Assembly: GCA_022059125.1 (NCBI GenBank) | Contig: JAEUWY010000004.1 | Location: 1,426,001 to 1,490,000, forward strand | Direction of reading: 5' to 3' | DNA from: Corynespora cassiicola | Taxonomy: Eukaryota > Ascomycota > Dothideomycetes > Pleosporales > Corynesporascaceae | Length of the DNA: 64,000 nucleotides | Shown here: piece by piece, positions 1 to 12,368 of the stretch | Layout: every line of letters begins with the position of its first letter | How positions within the stretch are numbered: position 1 is the first letter of the stretch | Position numbers and translations under genes: made by a program | Notes under the pieces: generated by a model | The model's input: the letters and a program-made list of their open reading frames with translations, nothing else | Told to the model about the DNA's origin: nothing | The model's database searches: none

Positions 1-2900
1 CGGGCTAGGCCCAGAACCGCTGCGTGAACGCGCCTGTGCGTCCGACTGTGCATCAGAGTGCAATTCTGCAATCGCAATCGCCTTCTCTTCGACGCCCGAG
101 GGGTGCTGCTCCGGCTGCTCCAGCTGCTCGAGCTGCTGTCCAGGGCGGTGCCCCGACCCCCTGCGCCCTTCTGGCGACCTCGCTCAACAGTCATTCACCC
201 ACTCCTCTGCCGAGGAGCAGGAGTCAACCATCCGCCGCCACCACTCACGCCCGGCACGCCGGCTGCAGTGTCTTGCAGCGGCGTGCATACAGCGGAGCAC
301 TGGATCGCTTGATGGGCCCATCGTGGCCTTGCTCTCTTTGTCTGACCGGAAAATAGGGCCTCCCCATTCGCCGGGCCTAGCTGCAGCACGGCCACGGCAC
401 TCTGTCCATCGCCAACTTTCCGCAGCAACCAGTTCGCGCTCCCTGCCGAGCTGAACGCGGCACTTGGCCCCATCGTCGAGTCGACGCGCAACATCCATCG
501 CTGCCATCTGCATCGCCCGCGCGCAAAAAGGAAAACGTCTCTTCACCGATCGCTCGGCCGAACCTTCTGCCATCCGGCCACAGCCAGATGGATCCCCCCT
601 CTTTCCTGCCCGCCCCGGCCGCCCGCACGGCACGGTGAGTCAAGCCCGTATCGCGTCCAGACAAAACCCACCAGAGTACCTGAGGTATGACTCTATCGCC
701 CAATCGGTCCGCCCCGCACCCTACTCTTACACGGCCAGTCTTGTCCACCCGCCCGTCTGGCCTAGAGGGGCAGCTGATGTGAAGCCATGACGCTTGGCCC
801 ACCCTCTTCCCTATCCGGCCCAGCTTGGCCCAGAGAGCCCAAGGTGCTGCTTCTGCTAGGGAGGCTCTGCAGACGTCACCGCCGCGCGACTGTCGCTCGC
901 CCGTTGCTAGGCCGTCGCTTGCCCGTCGCTTGACGGCCGCGAGCCCGCCCGCGGCGGGTTGGTTCGCGCTTCTGCCCTGCGTTGGCGCCCCGACTCCAAG
1001 TCCCTCCGCCCTTTTGCTGCGCTTGTCAAACGCCTCAACACACCTTCTGGAAGCCCCCGCCGCTTGGATGTGCTCCACCCTTTCTACCTCATGCGTCCAT
1101 CATTTCTGGCTCTGGCCACACGCCAAAACGGTGACTCCACGCTGCCCTGATTAGTACACACATGGTCGAGCCTAGAGCGGAGCGGCGAGACTTGGGCCAT
1201 AACAAACATGTACATGGCATCATGCTGCTGTCTCAGGTGCCTTGTGGCATACGTCGGCAGCCTGGCTATCTAATCGGAATCCTTAAAGTTATGACAAGCG
1301 TGGCCGGAAGCCGGAGGATTCTGCCGCCCAGATGATCTGCTGATGCCTGCATTACCCTACTATACGCGCTATGACATTGTCCTACCACAGTCTTCAATTC
1401 GGAGGCAAAAGGATATCTTTGGTAGCTGACCCATGGATTGCGTGCCGCCAAAGGGAGTTTCCGAGAGACTTGGCCGGTTTTCGAAGAAGAAATACTGTTT
1501 GCCACCATACTGACGGGTTTTCTTGATAATTCTTACAGGCCATTTTTGGACTTTTTTGGATGACTAAATCGCAGCAGGCATCGCCAGGCTCCAGCCCGTT
1601 GGCCTCCCTCAACATCAGATCCTCAAACACACGCGTTCGCACACCTATATGCATCACCGTGTTCCATTTATTTTGCCATTGTGGATTCCTTTCTTCCGTT
1701 TCACCATCCCAATCTTACTACTTCTGCATACTGCCTGGGTGGGCTCAATCTTACGCGGTGTGCATCGAGGCTTGGCAGCATCAGCTCCGATGCTTAGTCG
1801 ATGCTAGCACTGCTTTTGGCAACATGCGCATGGCCAGCAACTTCGGTCACCTATTTGATGTGGCCCACCCCCAATCTGTCTTTCCACTTGTGGTTTCGAG
1901 TCTGCCTTGATAGAATGGAGCGAGAGCATCGTGTCTCTGTCAGTCATGCGATCGGGGAGACGCATCGTCTCAACTGGCTTACCGAAACATTCCAAGGCGT
2001 ATAGCTCTGTCTGGCCATTGATAATATCTGCATCTGCAACTCCGGGCTCCATGCAAGAAAATAGGTCTTCTGCCGGGACCAAGCTGGTGGTAAATGCCTC
2101 AGGAATTCAGTAACACGACACTCGAGTTGTGGGTGACTCGCACGGTGCGTCTGATCGATGATGGTCTTCAGCGGCGAGGTGCGATCGATGGCATCGATCC
2201 ACTGGCGCATCGATTGCCTTTTGTCTCCCGCGCCATGCCCTCGCAATGCGATTCTTCCCCGCCAAGCGACTGGTCGTTGGTTCAAGATGCTGATTGCATA
2301 TTGCCCCTCTTTGCTTCACAGCAAGACTGCGCACTCAAATCACGGCCGTGTCTCCTTGGTCAGCGTGGAGATGTGCTTAGTCTTGAACAGGCTCATGTGC
2401 CAATGGACTGCATGCAATCTTGAGTCACGCTCATCTCATCTTGACGTGTCCTCCGCCTTTTCTATTTCTTCGCAGTGACAGCGCGACGACTTGTGTAGAG
2501 GCGAATAAGTTATGTTCTCGCTTCTCCAGTGCACCGTTGCGCTAAGCACCGACTAAACACCAACTAACGTGCACACCGACTTCCAGCGGGCCCACACCAG
2601 CCTTATTCTGATATACCACACGAGCACTGCGTAATCTTTTCAGCTTACAATGTTCAAATAGACGGCACGTGAGGCTGAGACACATGACAACGCGCGAGCG
2701 CACAGGTCAGCCTTAGTTGGGTTAGAGTTTAGCGCGGGATCCGTGCTCCACAGCTGTCAAACCTCACACCGCTTTTCATGGTCCCGAGCCGCAAACTTAT
2801 TCTGCAAACCCCAGCTTTTTCTTCCTCTTCTTCCTTCATTCTTCCTTCTTTCACCTGCAATCTTCCACTCCTTTGGCATCTCTGCACTTCTCGAGTTTCA
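1..2900. other. GC-rich 5' stretch without a supported gene
   Basis: Open frames of up to about 230 codons occur on both strands in the first 1.2 kb, but they overlap each other, are rich in Ala/Arg/Pro/Ser as expected from GC-rich DNA, and show no domain, signal peptide or splice-linked continuation. From about 1.2 to 2.7 kb only short frames remain. A pyrimidine-rich tract near 2815-2870 lies just upstream of the MYND gene, as is common in fungal promoters. Confidence 0.6.
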
Positions 2901-3653
2901 ATGCCTCCACGATCAGTCTGTCTCAATGTTTTCACCACCAGCCTTGGCAACGGGAAGGAGGCGGTAGAGTCGGTGAGGGACATGGCCGCAGACAAGTCCG
3001 CCTTTGGAGACGACAAAGTCGTCCAGTCTCAGCAGAATGTGAGGCGGGATAGTACCCAAACCTCTCCCAACGGTAAGACACGATATTTTTTTTCACTCCT
3101 GTTTCGACCTTACATGGGGGTGCCTGCCGGGGCATCGCCTTCGACGGGAGCCTGCTGCTGACACTGGCACCACCACCAGGTTCCATTGTCGCACCGACTC
3201 CAGCACACATTGCTACCGCCGACATCAACATTGCCGCCTTCTCGAACCACGTGGCTGCCACCCGCGCGGTGCCCTCAGGTATGCGTTGGATCTCTTCTTT
3301 GTTTCCAATTTTAGCAGGCGAAGCATCCATGACCTTGAGATTTCCAGACTCATTGGCACGAGCCTCATTCTACTCGTCTCCACCATCCGCTTCATTCACC
3401 TTGCTCACCAGCTACGCTTCAATCTGTCAAGACGCCCGCTAACTTTGCTTCAGCCTGCGACGTCTGCGCAACCTCGGGCGGCCTCTCTCGCTGCTCGCGA
3501 TGCAAGTCTCGCTACTACTGCTCCAGGTCGTGCCAAAAGCTGGACTGGAAATCCCACAAGCTCGATTGTGGCCCCGGAGGCGCCAACTCGGCACAGTCTA
3601 CTCCCAATGTGTCGACGCCTGCTAGTCCCATCAACGACATCGAGATGAAATGA
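2901..3653 (+). CDS. Small MYND-type zinc finger protein
   Basis: Three exons, 2901-3072, 3180-3278 and 3454-3653, all joined in phase 1, give a 156-residue protein. Residues 92-129 form a complete MYND finger with spacing C-x2-C-x8-C-x2-C-x5-C-x3-C-x7-H-x3-C. MYND fingers bind two zinc ions and usually dock proline-rich partners; no SET or ankyrin domain accompanies it here. The first 90 residues are low in hydrophobics and the tail is Ser/Pro/Thr rich. Introns (107 and 175 nt) begin GTAAGA and GTATGC and end CAG. The start is the ATG that opens exon 1 after the pyrimidine-rich leader; an upstream in-frame ATG at 2778 would add 41 residues of pyrimidine-tract-encoded sequence and is less likely. 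Role in the cell is unknown; a regulatory adaptor is inferred only from the domain. Confidence 0.85.
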
Positions 3654-5627
3654 TCAGAGTTGCCACGACACATCTCGATCCCACCCATCGCAATCCACTC
3701 ACCATTCTCATCTCAAGATTCACCTGAATCTCCGATTTTTTGCCCTTCGAAGACCCTGGTTCCGGACCGCACCGCCCCTCACCGGACCTCCCGGATGTGT
3801 TCTGCAAACTATTTCCAAAGGAGTTGGACGGCGTATCATTTTCAAATTCGTTTCCGGTGGCACCCATCATCATCACTGTCAAAGAAATCGATACGGAAGA
3901 ACTTCCATCGATTTCTGTTTACCACGTTTTTCAACCTTCTAGACTGTTGGCATGCATTCAATTGCAACTACCCCATCCAAAAAGAGCGCGCAACGTATAA
4001 AGAAACCCATCATCATCATTCATAACCCATATTTTCACGATCAATCACGAACCTTCGGATCCTTTGGAATTTCAGGCGCTGGACATTTTCCCCTGGGCGT
4101 TGTTTACTCTAGCTATAAACATTTTCTCTTCAATCTACATGGGACTTGCACACGGCGGATTCTGCCTTTTTGTTCTCCTTTCTTTCTGGGTCTAGGGATA
4201 ATGCAACAGGACAAATTCGTGTACCTACTAGGTAGTATAGTATCCAAAGGCTACGCCCTGCGGAAGCCGCAAAAAATGTACATGCTTAAGCAACTCACTC
4301 ATCAGCGTCTAACCAAAAACCACGCCAAAGGAGCACGAAGACGTCAGACTCCCGCACCGTGTTTCGCACCATGTGGCAGGGCCTCTACCTCCTAAATCGC
4401 GCGTTTTGGAGATCCTAACTGGAGCGATTTTACAGCAGCACAGCAAGAGAAGGAAAAAAAAAAAACAGTACATTTACGATCCGCTCACGACTTGTCCACC
4501 CATCGTTTTCCCACTCCCTCCCGACCAAAACCCCCAAATTTCCAAATAATTTTTTTTTTTGTTGAGGATCCAGGACCCGCGCCCCTGGGTTCCGACACGG
4601 CGGGTTTTTAAGGTTCGCGGGTTGCGGATCGTCGATCCCGGGGGCAGGGTGAAACGGCGGATGTGGCGGGGACGCGACGGGGGAAACGGGGCCAACGGGG
4701 CGACGGGGGGTGCGCGACGGGGCTAGAAGGTGTGGTGGAACGGTTGTGGAAGGTTGGTTTCGAAGGTTCGAGAAGAAGGGATTATTAAATTTGGGGTGTG
4801 TTTTTGGGGGGGGAGTGGGAATGGGCGGGGATAGGATGGGATGGGATGGGATGGGATGGGGTGAGGGGGTGGAAGGTTGGAGTCGGGCCTTTGGCGGCGC
4901 GGATTGGGGATTTGGGATGCGTTGGTTGGAGAGGGATTGGGAAAGGAGGGAGATTGGGGGGTTGGGGGAGCGGGAAAGGGAAAGGGAAAGGGAAAAGGGG
5001 GGGGTGTTGTGGTCGTGATGTGCGGCGGTGGCGAGGGCTGGATGGCGGTGAGGGAACGGGAATCGAGGTATCGGTCCTATTCCGAGCTCAAGATGTTGGA
5101 CGATAGGGGAGACGGACCGATGCGATACGGAAGCGAGAGGTGGTATTTGAATATGATGGCGTTGGAGAAGGGTTTGCGATCGGTTGATGGGTAGGATGAA
5201 AGCTTATTGCAGGTGGTGATGGCACCATCATCTGGTGAATCGGGTCTGAGCTCTCTTTGTGGCAAATCCGACGCACAATAACTTGAGCTTGGAATATCCA
5301 GTGGAGGAGTTGGTGCTATTCTTATGCAAGTCTCTTGAAGGGTACATTCAGCACTGGTTGTGCTTTTTTCGCCTTCTCACAATTGCGTCGGGAGGCGGAG
5401 AAGACACAGCCGCTGACCAAGTCCGCGACAACGAATATGTATAGTCCTCTGCCAGGAAGCATTGGAAAATGGCAAAGGCGGTCAACTCGATGGACTGAGT
5501 CAGGATGGCTCAGCAATCCGTACGTAAGCACAGCACTGGTGGTCTCAAGATCGGGGCGAAAAGATCATCCTCAAAAATTACGTAGGTTACTATCCCTAAT
5601 TCTACGATACAGTACCGAAGAAAGAGT
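3654..5627. other. Intergenic region with G-rich plus-strand block
   Basis: No convincing gene. The 3' flank of the MYND gene is followed at about 4680-5050 by a strongly purine/G-rich plus strand; frames through it are Gly/Arg/Trp-rich artefacts of the repeat. From 5060 to 5627 only short frames are seen. Confidence 0.5.
4834..5008 (+). repeat. G-rich low-complexity tract (GGGAT and GGGAAA runs)
   Basis: About six GGGAT units lie at 4834-4860 and four GGGAAA units followed by an eight-G run at about 4972-5002. Both have four or more closely spaced G3 tracts, the pattern of a potential intramolecular G-quadruplex on the plus strand. This is not the TTAGGG telomere repeat. Confidence 0.7.
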
Positions 5628-7287
5628 CTATACATTGCAGTCATCAACATTCAACCAATCATGATCTACCGTCGACAAATGAGGGGAGTTCTCGATGGAT
5701 ATATGATCTGCAAGATTCAATGGAGGTACGTCAGAATTTGCAACCTCTGCTACCTTGACCAAAGGAGAGTTCTTAAGATTCTCGAGCGATATGGAAAATA
5801 TAGGCGAAAGTGGTGGCGAACGTAGCAATCTGGGAGAGGACCTTGTACTCATAACGGGCATCTCTGGCTTGCTTTTGGAATCGAAATCCTCGATTTTTGA
5901 GGAAGGAGACGGGATAGGCGGAAGAGTCGACTGAGTAAAACTAGAAGTTCCGGACTCAATTGAAGACTCTTTAGCTGGCAGGGACTCCGGCATGGGCCAC
6001 ATATGCATGGTAACCGCCATTCCAGGCTCGATCATCGTTTCCCAGACTTGTGGTAAGATTATTTCACCATCCGATGCTACCAAATCATAATGACCCTCGA
6101 GCACATGGGGACCGAGCACTTCCACATGGAGGAAGGCTTGCTTGATAAGATCTTCTATACCCTGTACAGATCATACTATTAGCATACCATATCTGTTTGC
6201 GGTAGAGCCCCTAACTTACTTTCCAAGTCTTGCAGAGATGCCATGGAAACATGAATTTTCTTCCTACAGCATCTTTGAATCTGAGTGGAGCATAACCCGG
6301 GCCTGATTTAGTAGCATCTTGCACTTCACCCAGAAGTGACATGAGACGCTCGCTGTCTGCATATCTCAGCTGATTTTTGCCCATGCCCACAAGGATATAC
6401 AAAAGGGTCAACAGATCTGAAATTTTCTTTTCTCTCATCTGTTGATCATTTGCAAAAAGCTTGAGTTCTTCTTGCGTTATTGAAGGAAGTGGAGATATCC
6501 TTCCATTCTTTAGCACCGCTACCACCCCATTTGAACCTTTATACGATGGGCTGTGTTTGGCATCCGGCTCCCCCAGGGCTTTGGACTTGGATTGAATATC
6601 CGCGGATGTGCTTGTGATACTAGATGTTTTACTCTTTCCTTCAGCCTCCACTGGAGGCGCTGAATTGGCGGTGTTTTCGAGGCTTATTTCACTAATCAAC
6701 TCTAAACTCGACTCTTTGACTTCAAAGGCTGTTGCTTCTAAACATTGGGGTTGTTTTCCACTTGACCTGTGGGATCATATCTGTCAGTAAACAGTACATA
6801 CAATTTTGATAAACCTTGAGGGATATGTTTATGAGCAAAAGCGGAACGGAAAGATAAAATGCACTCACATGCGTTCAGCTGCCAACAGAACATTGAGTGA
6901 TGTTAATCTTCCATGCAGCGTATTCCGTAGGTCCCTCATCTCCTCTGCTTTGAAAAGGGTCCATCCTACTTTTCGCCACCGCAATCGACGTCCAGCCTTC
7001 TCACTCCCCAAACTTCGCTCGTACTTCTTTGTCCGCTCCAAGTAGCTCTCTATAAGGTCCATAGACTGTAGGACAATATATCGAGCACTCTGAGCAGCCG
7101 AACCGGAGAATGTCTCATCTTTGACCAGACATGAGACACGGATAAGCGCTTGTTGCATGCATCCTAGTTCTTCAATAGCCAGCCGATAGTCCTCCCCGGC
7201 GTCATTGTATTCACGAAGAGCCTTGATGAGGTGATAGGTTACATTTGCAGCGCCTATCAAATCCCCAGCCGAAAAACCGATGGACAT
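5628..7287 (-). CDS. Fungal ubiquitin-like domain (ULD) protein
   Basis: Exons 7287-6869, 6766-6220 and 6161-5628 join in phase to a 499-residue protein. The N-terminus (residues 1-140) starts MSIGFSAGDLIG and is helical and amphipathic, resembling the N-terminal segment found in many fungal NACHT/STAND and ULD proteins. Residues about 150-240 are Ser/Lys-rich linker. Residues about 299-380 match the fungal ULD module: a conserved FKDAVGRKF block, HLCKTWK at the second splice site, then EGHYDL, EIILPQVWE and MHMWPMPE. The C-terminal 120 residues are low complexity. The start was chosen because family N-termini begin here; the frame stays open for 54 codons upstream. It lies 353 bp downstream of the HET gene on the same strand. 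A signalling or incompatibility role is inferred from the neighbourhood and N-terminal type, not shown. Confidence 0.85.
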
Positions 7288-7640
7288 AGTGGAAGGGAGG
7301 TTGGTGACATTTACATAGAGTAAAAAATTGCGTTGAGGTTCAGGTGGGCGGGGTTCAATGCGTCTGACACTCCATTGTGGCGCAGCCTGCAAGGCCGGAT
7401 GCATAAGTTGGGGCTGAATCATATTGCGGATAGAAGGCAGCTTTCTCACCGGAACACCAAAACAGGAAGTTCCTTCATTTGATTCAGACTCCGATCATAA
7501 GGTATAGGCAAGAAATGGAATTTTACCATCATTTATTCACTGTCCACTGAATATAGCCACTCGAAACCCAATCTCTACATCGTTCGTACAGTTGTATCGT
7601 GGCCCCATGATCATCATGAGCCTCTGCAAGCCTCGTGTAA
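7288..7640. other. Intergenic gap between HET and ULD genes
   Basis: About 350 bp, moderately AT-rich; no gene or repeat seen. It would contain the 3' end of the HET transcript and the promoter of the ULD gene. Confidence 0.5.
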
Positions 7641-10045
7641 CTAGTCATCTGTTTTCTTAAACAGATATAGATACTCATGAGGTACAGCTCGTAATTGGTC
7701 ATTACTCAGATCGACTCCACTGCTCGCGATATCCGTCAAGTAACTCTTTCGCACATTGTCTCCTGGCTCAACGATTTCGAACAAAGGCTGCAATAACCTC
7801 AAGTCGGGCTTCTCAGTATTGATACAGCTTTGGTAGAATTTGGCAAGATCTATAGCAGCTTCGGAATCAAGGTCCTCGACCAGATCGAATACATCAGGAA
7901 AGTAGAGCGTTCGCTCGACGCATTCCGGATCTATTCTCCATGGGTTCCACTCTGCACTGAAGTCTTTTTTGACAGAAGGTTCCTCTTCTCTGAGTATCTT
8001 TTCTGAATCCTCATAATTGGAGAATTTCAGTGTGTAGTGGCTCCAAAGGCGGGTCAGATCTGGCGTCTGGGACCACCAACAAGCAGTGTACCAGACCCTG
8101 TCCTTGAAAGCGATGTAATCACTCCAGAAGGTGAGAGCTTTCTTTACTTTTGTAAGATGACGGTGATGGACTGTATTGGCCGTCTCTTCTGATGCAATCT
8201 CTGTGAATCTTTCGATGATCTTTGCGAGCGATAGACGGTCTTCAGCCTCGTCCATGATTCGGGCAGCTTCGGAGAGCCGGCATAGCTCAAGGGAAGAACC
8301 TCCAGCTTCGCCTTCTCCACTCAAAGCCGACGGATCGATGTCTTTCTCGTTGAGGTAATCGCTAATTTTCTGGTGGCTCACTCTATCTTGCAGCCTAGGG
8401 TTCGGAACTAGGTGAGGTAAGATGGGATTCGTGATATGGGTTTTGCTGTTTTCTGCTGAGAGTGACTCGAGAGAAGAGCTGTTGAGCTGTGGTTCCATAA
8501 CAACGTAAGGTTCAAGTTCCGAATATCTCGTTTCTGACTCCCAATCCCATACAAGGAGGAAGCTTCTCTGTGATATAAGCTCGGCCGATTTGGGCACAGA
8601 GAACCATCTACCATCTCCATACTCCATTCGCCAACTTGTTTTTTTTATTTTCACATGAGATTCTTCATACTCCACAGAGTTTGACATGTTCACTGCGATA
8701 GCAACTATTGTGAAGTAATCCCCGCAAAATCGCACTATCGATGGCTCGCTTGCACCTTCGAAGAGGCAGATTATATCGCCGGATTGCAATCTTTTTGTTG
8801 TCTTGTTGATGGTCTAAGAAAGCTCTGTATCATTATTGTCCCATAAAGGCTCGCGAAGTTGTTTGCGCGTTGCAAATATTTGCTGGGTCCCAGCTCTGTT
8901 GATATTATCGGTAGCCATCACGATACGACCGATTATGATCCCTCTCGTTTGGATTAGTGCTGCGGTTCGAGATTTAGAGACTGTGACTAAAATCGAAGAG
9001 CCAAGAATATGCTTGGCCAGATTGTGGAAGAGGTCTCTCCAAGGCCTGCGATAGTCGATGCTCAAACCAGGCGAGTCTTGTCCGTCATAACTCATCCCTA
9101 ACAAGGAGTACACTTTGTCCCGCTGGTCGGTTGTCTCATGGGAATAGAACATCTCGATGAGTTCGCCCAAGCTTAACATCGCCAGAGTGGCTAGCTGAGT
9201 TGACCTATTTAATATTGCCGGAGGTTCGGAATTCATCAAGTAAATCAGGCACTGCGATGGATCGAATTCCTTTCGTAGGCTTTGCTGGTGGCCATGGCTT
9301 CTCATGAAGTGATCAAAATATACAGTATTCTGAATAAGCCTGAGAAATGCAGATCCGGATAGATCATAAGCACCACACTTAAGGTGTATCGATTTTGCGG
9401 CGGCAACTTCCTGAAGAATCTTATAAAGTCATTAAACGCAAACATGTTCGCAGACTGCAAAGGACGTACCCAAGTTCTTTTGAACCAGGGTCGCTGTAGT
9501 ATACTTGCAGCGATCTTAACCTCCAAACGGCCGGCGCTTGCATGCATCTGTCGGATTCTTCTTTCAGTAGAGTATATGCTGGTTTCAATTGCCTTGAATA
9601 TCTCTTCAGTGTGTTCGTCTTCGTCCCCAAGCCACACTATGACGCGGTTTGCACACCAATAGATTCGAGTCATAAGCTGAACTTGGCGCTCGCGCTCGTC
9701 AAGATCGTTTTGATTGATACAAATCGCATCTATCCAGAGAATCCGTTCGAAAAGCGGATCACAAAGATGTTGTAATGCTGAGAACAGGTTGATCGTGACA
9801 TCCAGGGAGTACTCTTTCCCCGAGCTTTCCACGATTGTGATCTGCTTTTTGGTTGCTGTACTTCCCCATACATAAGATAGAGCATCGTACGGCGCCGAAT
9901 TTTGCGCCGCAGGAAGGGTGTAATCAATGAGCTCACATCGAATCGGGTCACCTTTGGAGCTTCGCAGTAGACGGAGTAAGCGAACACTATCCGCACCCTC
10001 CAGGAGGGGCCTGTATTCGTAGACTGGGGTAGAGTTGGAATGCAT
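7641..10045 (-). pseudogene. HET-domain heterokaryon incompatibility protein with one in-frame TAG
   Basis: Exon 1 is 10045-9470 and exon 2 is 9419-7641, with a 50-nt intron (GTACGT...AAG) whose removal links RTW to the family's QEVAAAK block. The joined frame has 785 codons. HET motifs are LSYVWG at 56-61 and LWIDAICINQ at 103-112. HET proteins trigger growth arrest or cell death on non-self recognition. Codon 394 (8816-8814) is TAG; beyond it the frame continues 390 codons to a normal stop and still holds the typical C-terminal segment with GDIICL and GASEPSIVRF. No GT dinucleotide occurs in the roughly 90 nt around the stop on the coding strand, so a small intron does not remove it. The site aligns with what is, from memory of the family, usually Trp. 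As read, the product is 393 residues and keeps the HET domain. Alternatives: recent nonsense allele, recoded transcript, or sequencing error. Confidence 0.8.
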
Positions 10046-10513
10046 AGCACAAAATTTGATATTATTAAGTCTTGAGCGAAGTGATGCAAATGAACGAAGG
10101 CGGGGTAGGAGCGGGATCCTAACTTGTAACGGATGTGAATGGAAGGAATTGCACTGCCCCGAGCCCAGCGTCCAGATCAGTTAGCTTTGGCGCTATTCAT
10201 TCAACGCGATGATTTTGGCCCCCATTCCTAGTCTTCTTGAGCGCAACAAGCGGCAATTTCACGTAACGGGTTAGATCATGAGGGCTGCGTTGTTGGCATG
10301 TGAATTCGTGACTCCGCTAAGAATGTACAAGACAACAACGGGATATCCTGAGCCGCTATAAGAAATTCTTTCCCATACCCAATACGCCGTGCACCGAATA
10401 AATGCGCCTCTGTTCCATATGTACCATGTATCTTTAATCGATCTCTTCCCCAGGTATAACATGCTTCTTTACTCGCTTCCTTAGTCTGTGTTGATGATGC
10501 TTGTTCAGACACT
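10046..10513. other. Intergenic gap upstream of HET gene
   Basis: About 470 bp holding the likely HET promoter and the 3' flank of the methyltransferase-like gene. Short frames only; nothing else recognised. Confidence 0.5.
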
Positions 10514-11613
10514 CTACTCCTTCCAGAGGACATTCCTTGTGTCCTTGGGGTTGACCCAGACATACTCAGTGCAACGCGGGTTCGTCTTACCCCTACCCAG
10601 GGTAACCGCCATGAGGTTAATCTCCATCCAGGTCGGGCGCATACCCATCTTCTCCAACCTCTCCCACCACTTCCTAAAGCGACCAAAGTTGAAGTCATCC
10701 TCGCCGTTTCCGACGTGGAGCTCAATCATGACCTGGCCAATGGGAAGAATGCCATCACCAATGTTCTCGAAAGCGTCCATGATGGAGTCCCAAGCAGTGT
10801 ACTCGCTGCCCTCGATATCGACCTTGAGAATGTCGATGTGCGTGTGGTTGTTCTGCTTCATGAGGCTCTGAAGCGTGAAGAACTCATTGCCATCCTTGAC
10901 CTCATCGGTGGCACCGAGACCAACTGGTTTGAAGAAGGTGCGGTGCGCTTCTGAGGAGGGGATCTGCGGCCCCCAGCCGCTGACGGAGAAGTCGTAGCCC
11001 CAGATCGCGGCGCTGGGGATGCGCTCGAGCATCTCAGCTTCGAACGAGGACTCGCCATTGATACCGAAACTGTAGATGACGAGGCCGCTGCCTTCAACGC
11101 CCGTATTTCCCGTCGACGAGTCGGGGAGGTTGACCGCAGAAGGAGAGGCGGGGATCGATTCGTAGAGGCTCATGCCGCACACCCACTTTCCTCCATCGCC
11201 TAGGCGGCCGACGCGCTGGATGTCGTGCGGGCAGGTCCAGGTCGGGGGGAAGAAGTCCCAGAGAGTGTAGGGGTACTTTCCAAAGTCGGGGAGGGTTTGG
11301 GCGGGGAAGAAGGGGATCTGGGGGTTTTCGGGGTGGGCGGTGGCCATCTTGCCTCGTAGGTCAACGCTCTTCAGCCATGACTTCTCTGACAGGGCCATGC
11401 GGTCCTGTAGCGTTCTGGTGGCTGGTGCTGCAGGCTTGAGTGCAGATGGCATCGACGGCATAAATGAGGTCACCTCCGGAGTTGTAGGGAGGAAATAAAC
11501 CAAGACGCATATGGCGAAGATGGCACCGAGTATTCGGCCTGAAGACCTGAGTGTTAGTTACCGTATGTTGCCTGTTGAACTATCGACATACCTGTGGGAG
11601 TTCTGAAAGACAT
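10514..11613 (-). CDS. Membrane-anchored methyltransferase-like protein
   Basis: A 22-nt first exon (11613-11592) and a long second exon (11538-10514) join in phase 1 to give 348 residues; the 53-nt intron starts GTATGT and ends CAG. Residues about 9-25 form a single hydrophobic segment after a short N-terminus, typical of a type II signal anchor, so the catalytic part should face the ER/Golgi lumen. The body resembles the Methyltransf_22/METTL24 and FkbM-like group: DGGKWVCGM, then VIYSFGINGESSFE as a SAM-binding-like strand-loop, and DILKVDIEGSEY as the acidic post-motif. The final block GRFRKWWERLEKMGM and EYVWVNP fits the same family. The substrate is unknown; glycan or protein O-methylation is only a possibility. 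The tiny first exon supplies the start codon and is supported by the continuous hydrophobic anchor it completes. Confidence 0.85.
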
Positions 11614-12368
11614 GGCTTTGGTATGAGAACGTTGAATGAACTCGAAAGATGTATTGTTGTTGAAAGAATGTCGGACCCTCACGAGACTTTGGTCATGAAA
11701 TTGTAAAAAGGAGGGACGTTGAGCTAATTCGGGAGCCGGAAAGCTAGATGAGAAACGATTGCAAAGAGGGGCAACGAGTGTATATACACTAAATTATGGT
11801 GTCGACGAACCGGCGCACGCTACGGGAAGGGATGAGACTCGAGAAGTGCCGTCAGGGAAAACAAGCTTGTATTCGAGAGGAAAGCGGCTGATCGGAATAT
11901 ATTTGGGGAATTGGCCGCGTGTCCTCGGGTCATTGCATCACTGAGACCGTGCCAATGATGCCAATGTTGGCTCGATGTTCTGGAAAAGTGGAGTACGCGG
12001 GATCTGCGGTTGTAGTGGGTCAAACAGTCTACGGCGTGTTTCAGCCGTAGTCTGACATGCCCGCACAATTCGACGCCCGCTTCACGCTGCTATTGATAGT
12101 TTATTGGCCGCGGCCATGGATATAGAGCTAGGCGTTTTCCCCGTGCACATCAGCGCCAAGTCGCCTGCGGCTCCCGCACGAATCGGGGACCGCGACACGT
12201 CCGGTGAAGGATCGATAACCGCGAAGCCACTTTGCAACCGTTTGCGATAGGATCATTGAATTGTTGATAGCTTTCTACAGAAAAAGGAAATAATGACGGG
12301 TATCATACATCACAATCCCGAGACGGGACATGGAACATCTATTTAGGAAATACCGGCCCTTGGGCTCT
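11614..12368. other. Intergenic region
   Basis: About 755 bp between two minus-strand genes; the promoter of the methyltransferase-like gene and the 3' flank of the MFS gene. No open frame with protein-like features. Confidence 0.5.

Noticed and set aside
184..1078. Overlapping minus-strand frames of 149 and 233 codons
   Set aside because: GC-driven Arg/Ala/Gly composition, mutual overlap in different phases and no motif; most likely chance frames.
4834..4860. GGGAT repeats considered as telomere-like sequence
   Set aside because: The unit is not TTAGGG and the block is internal between genes.
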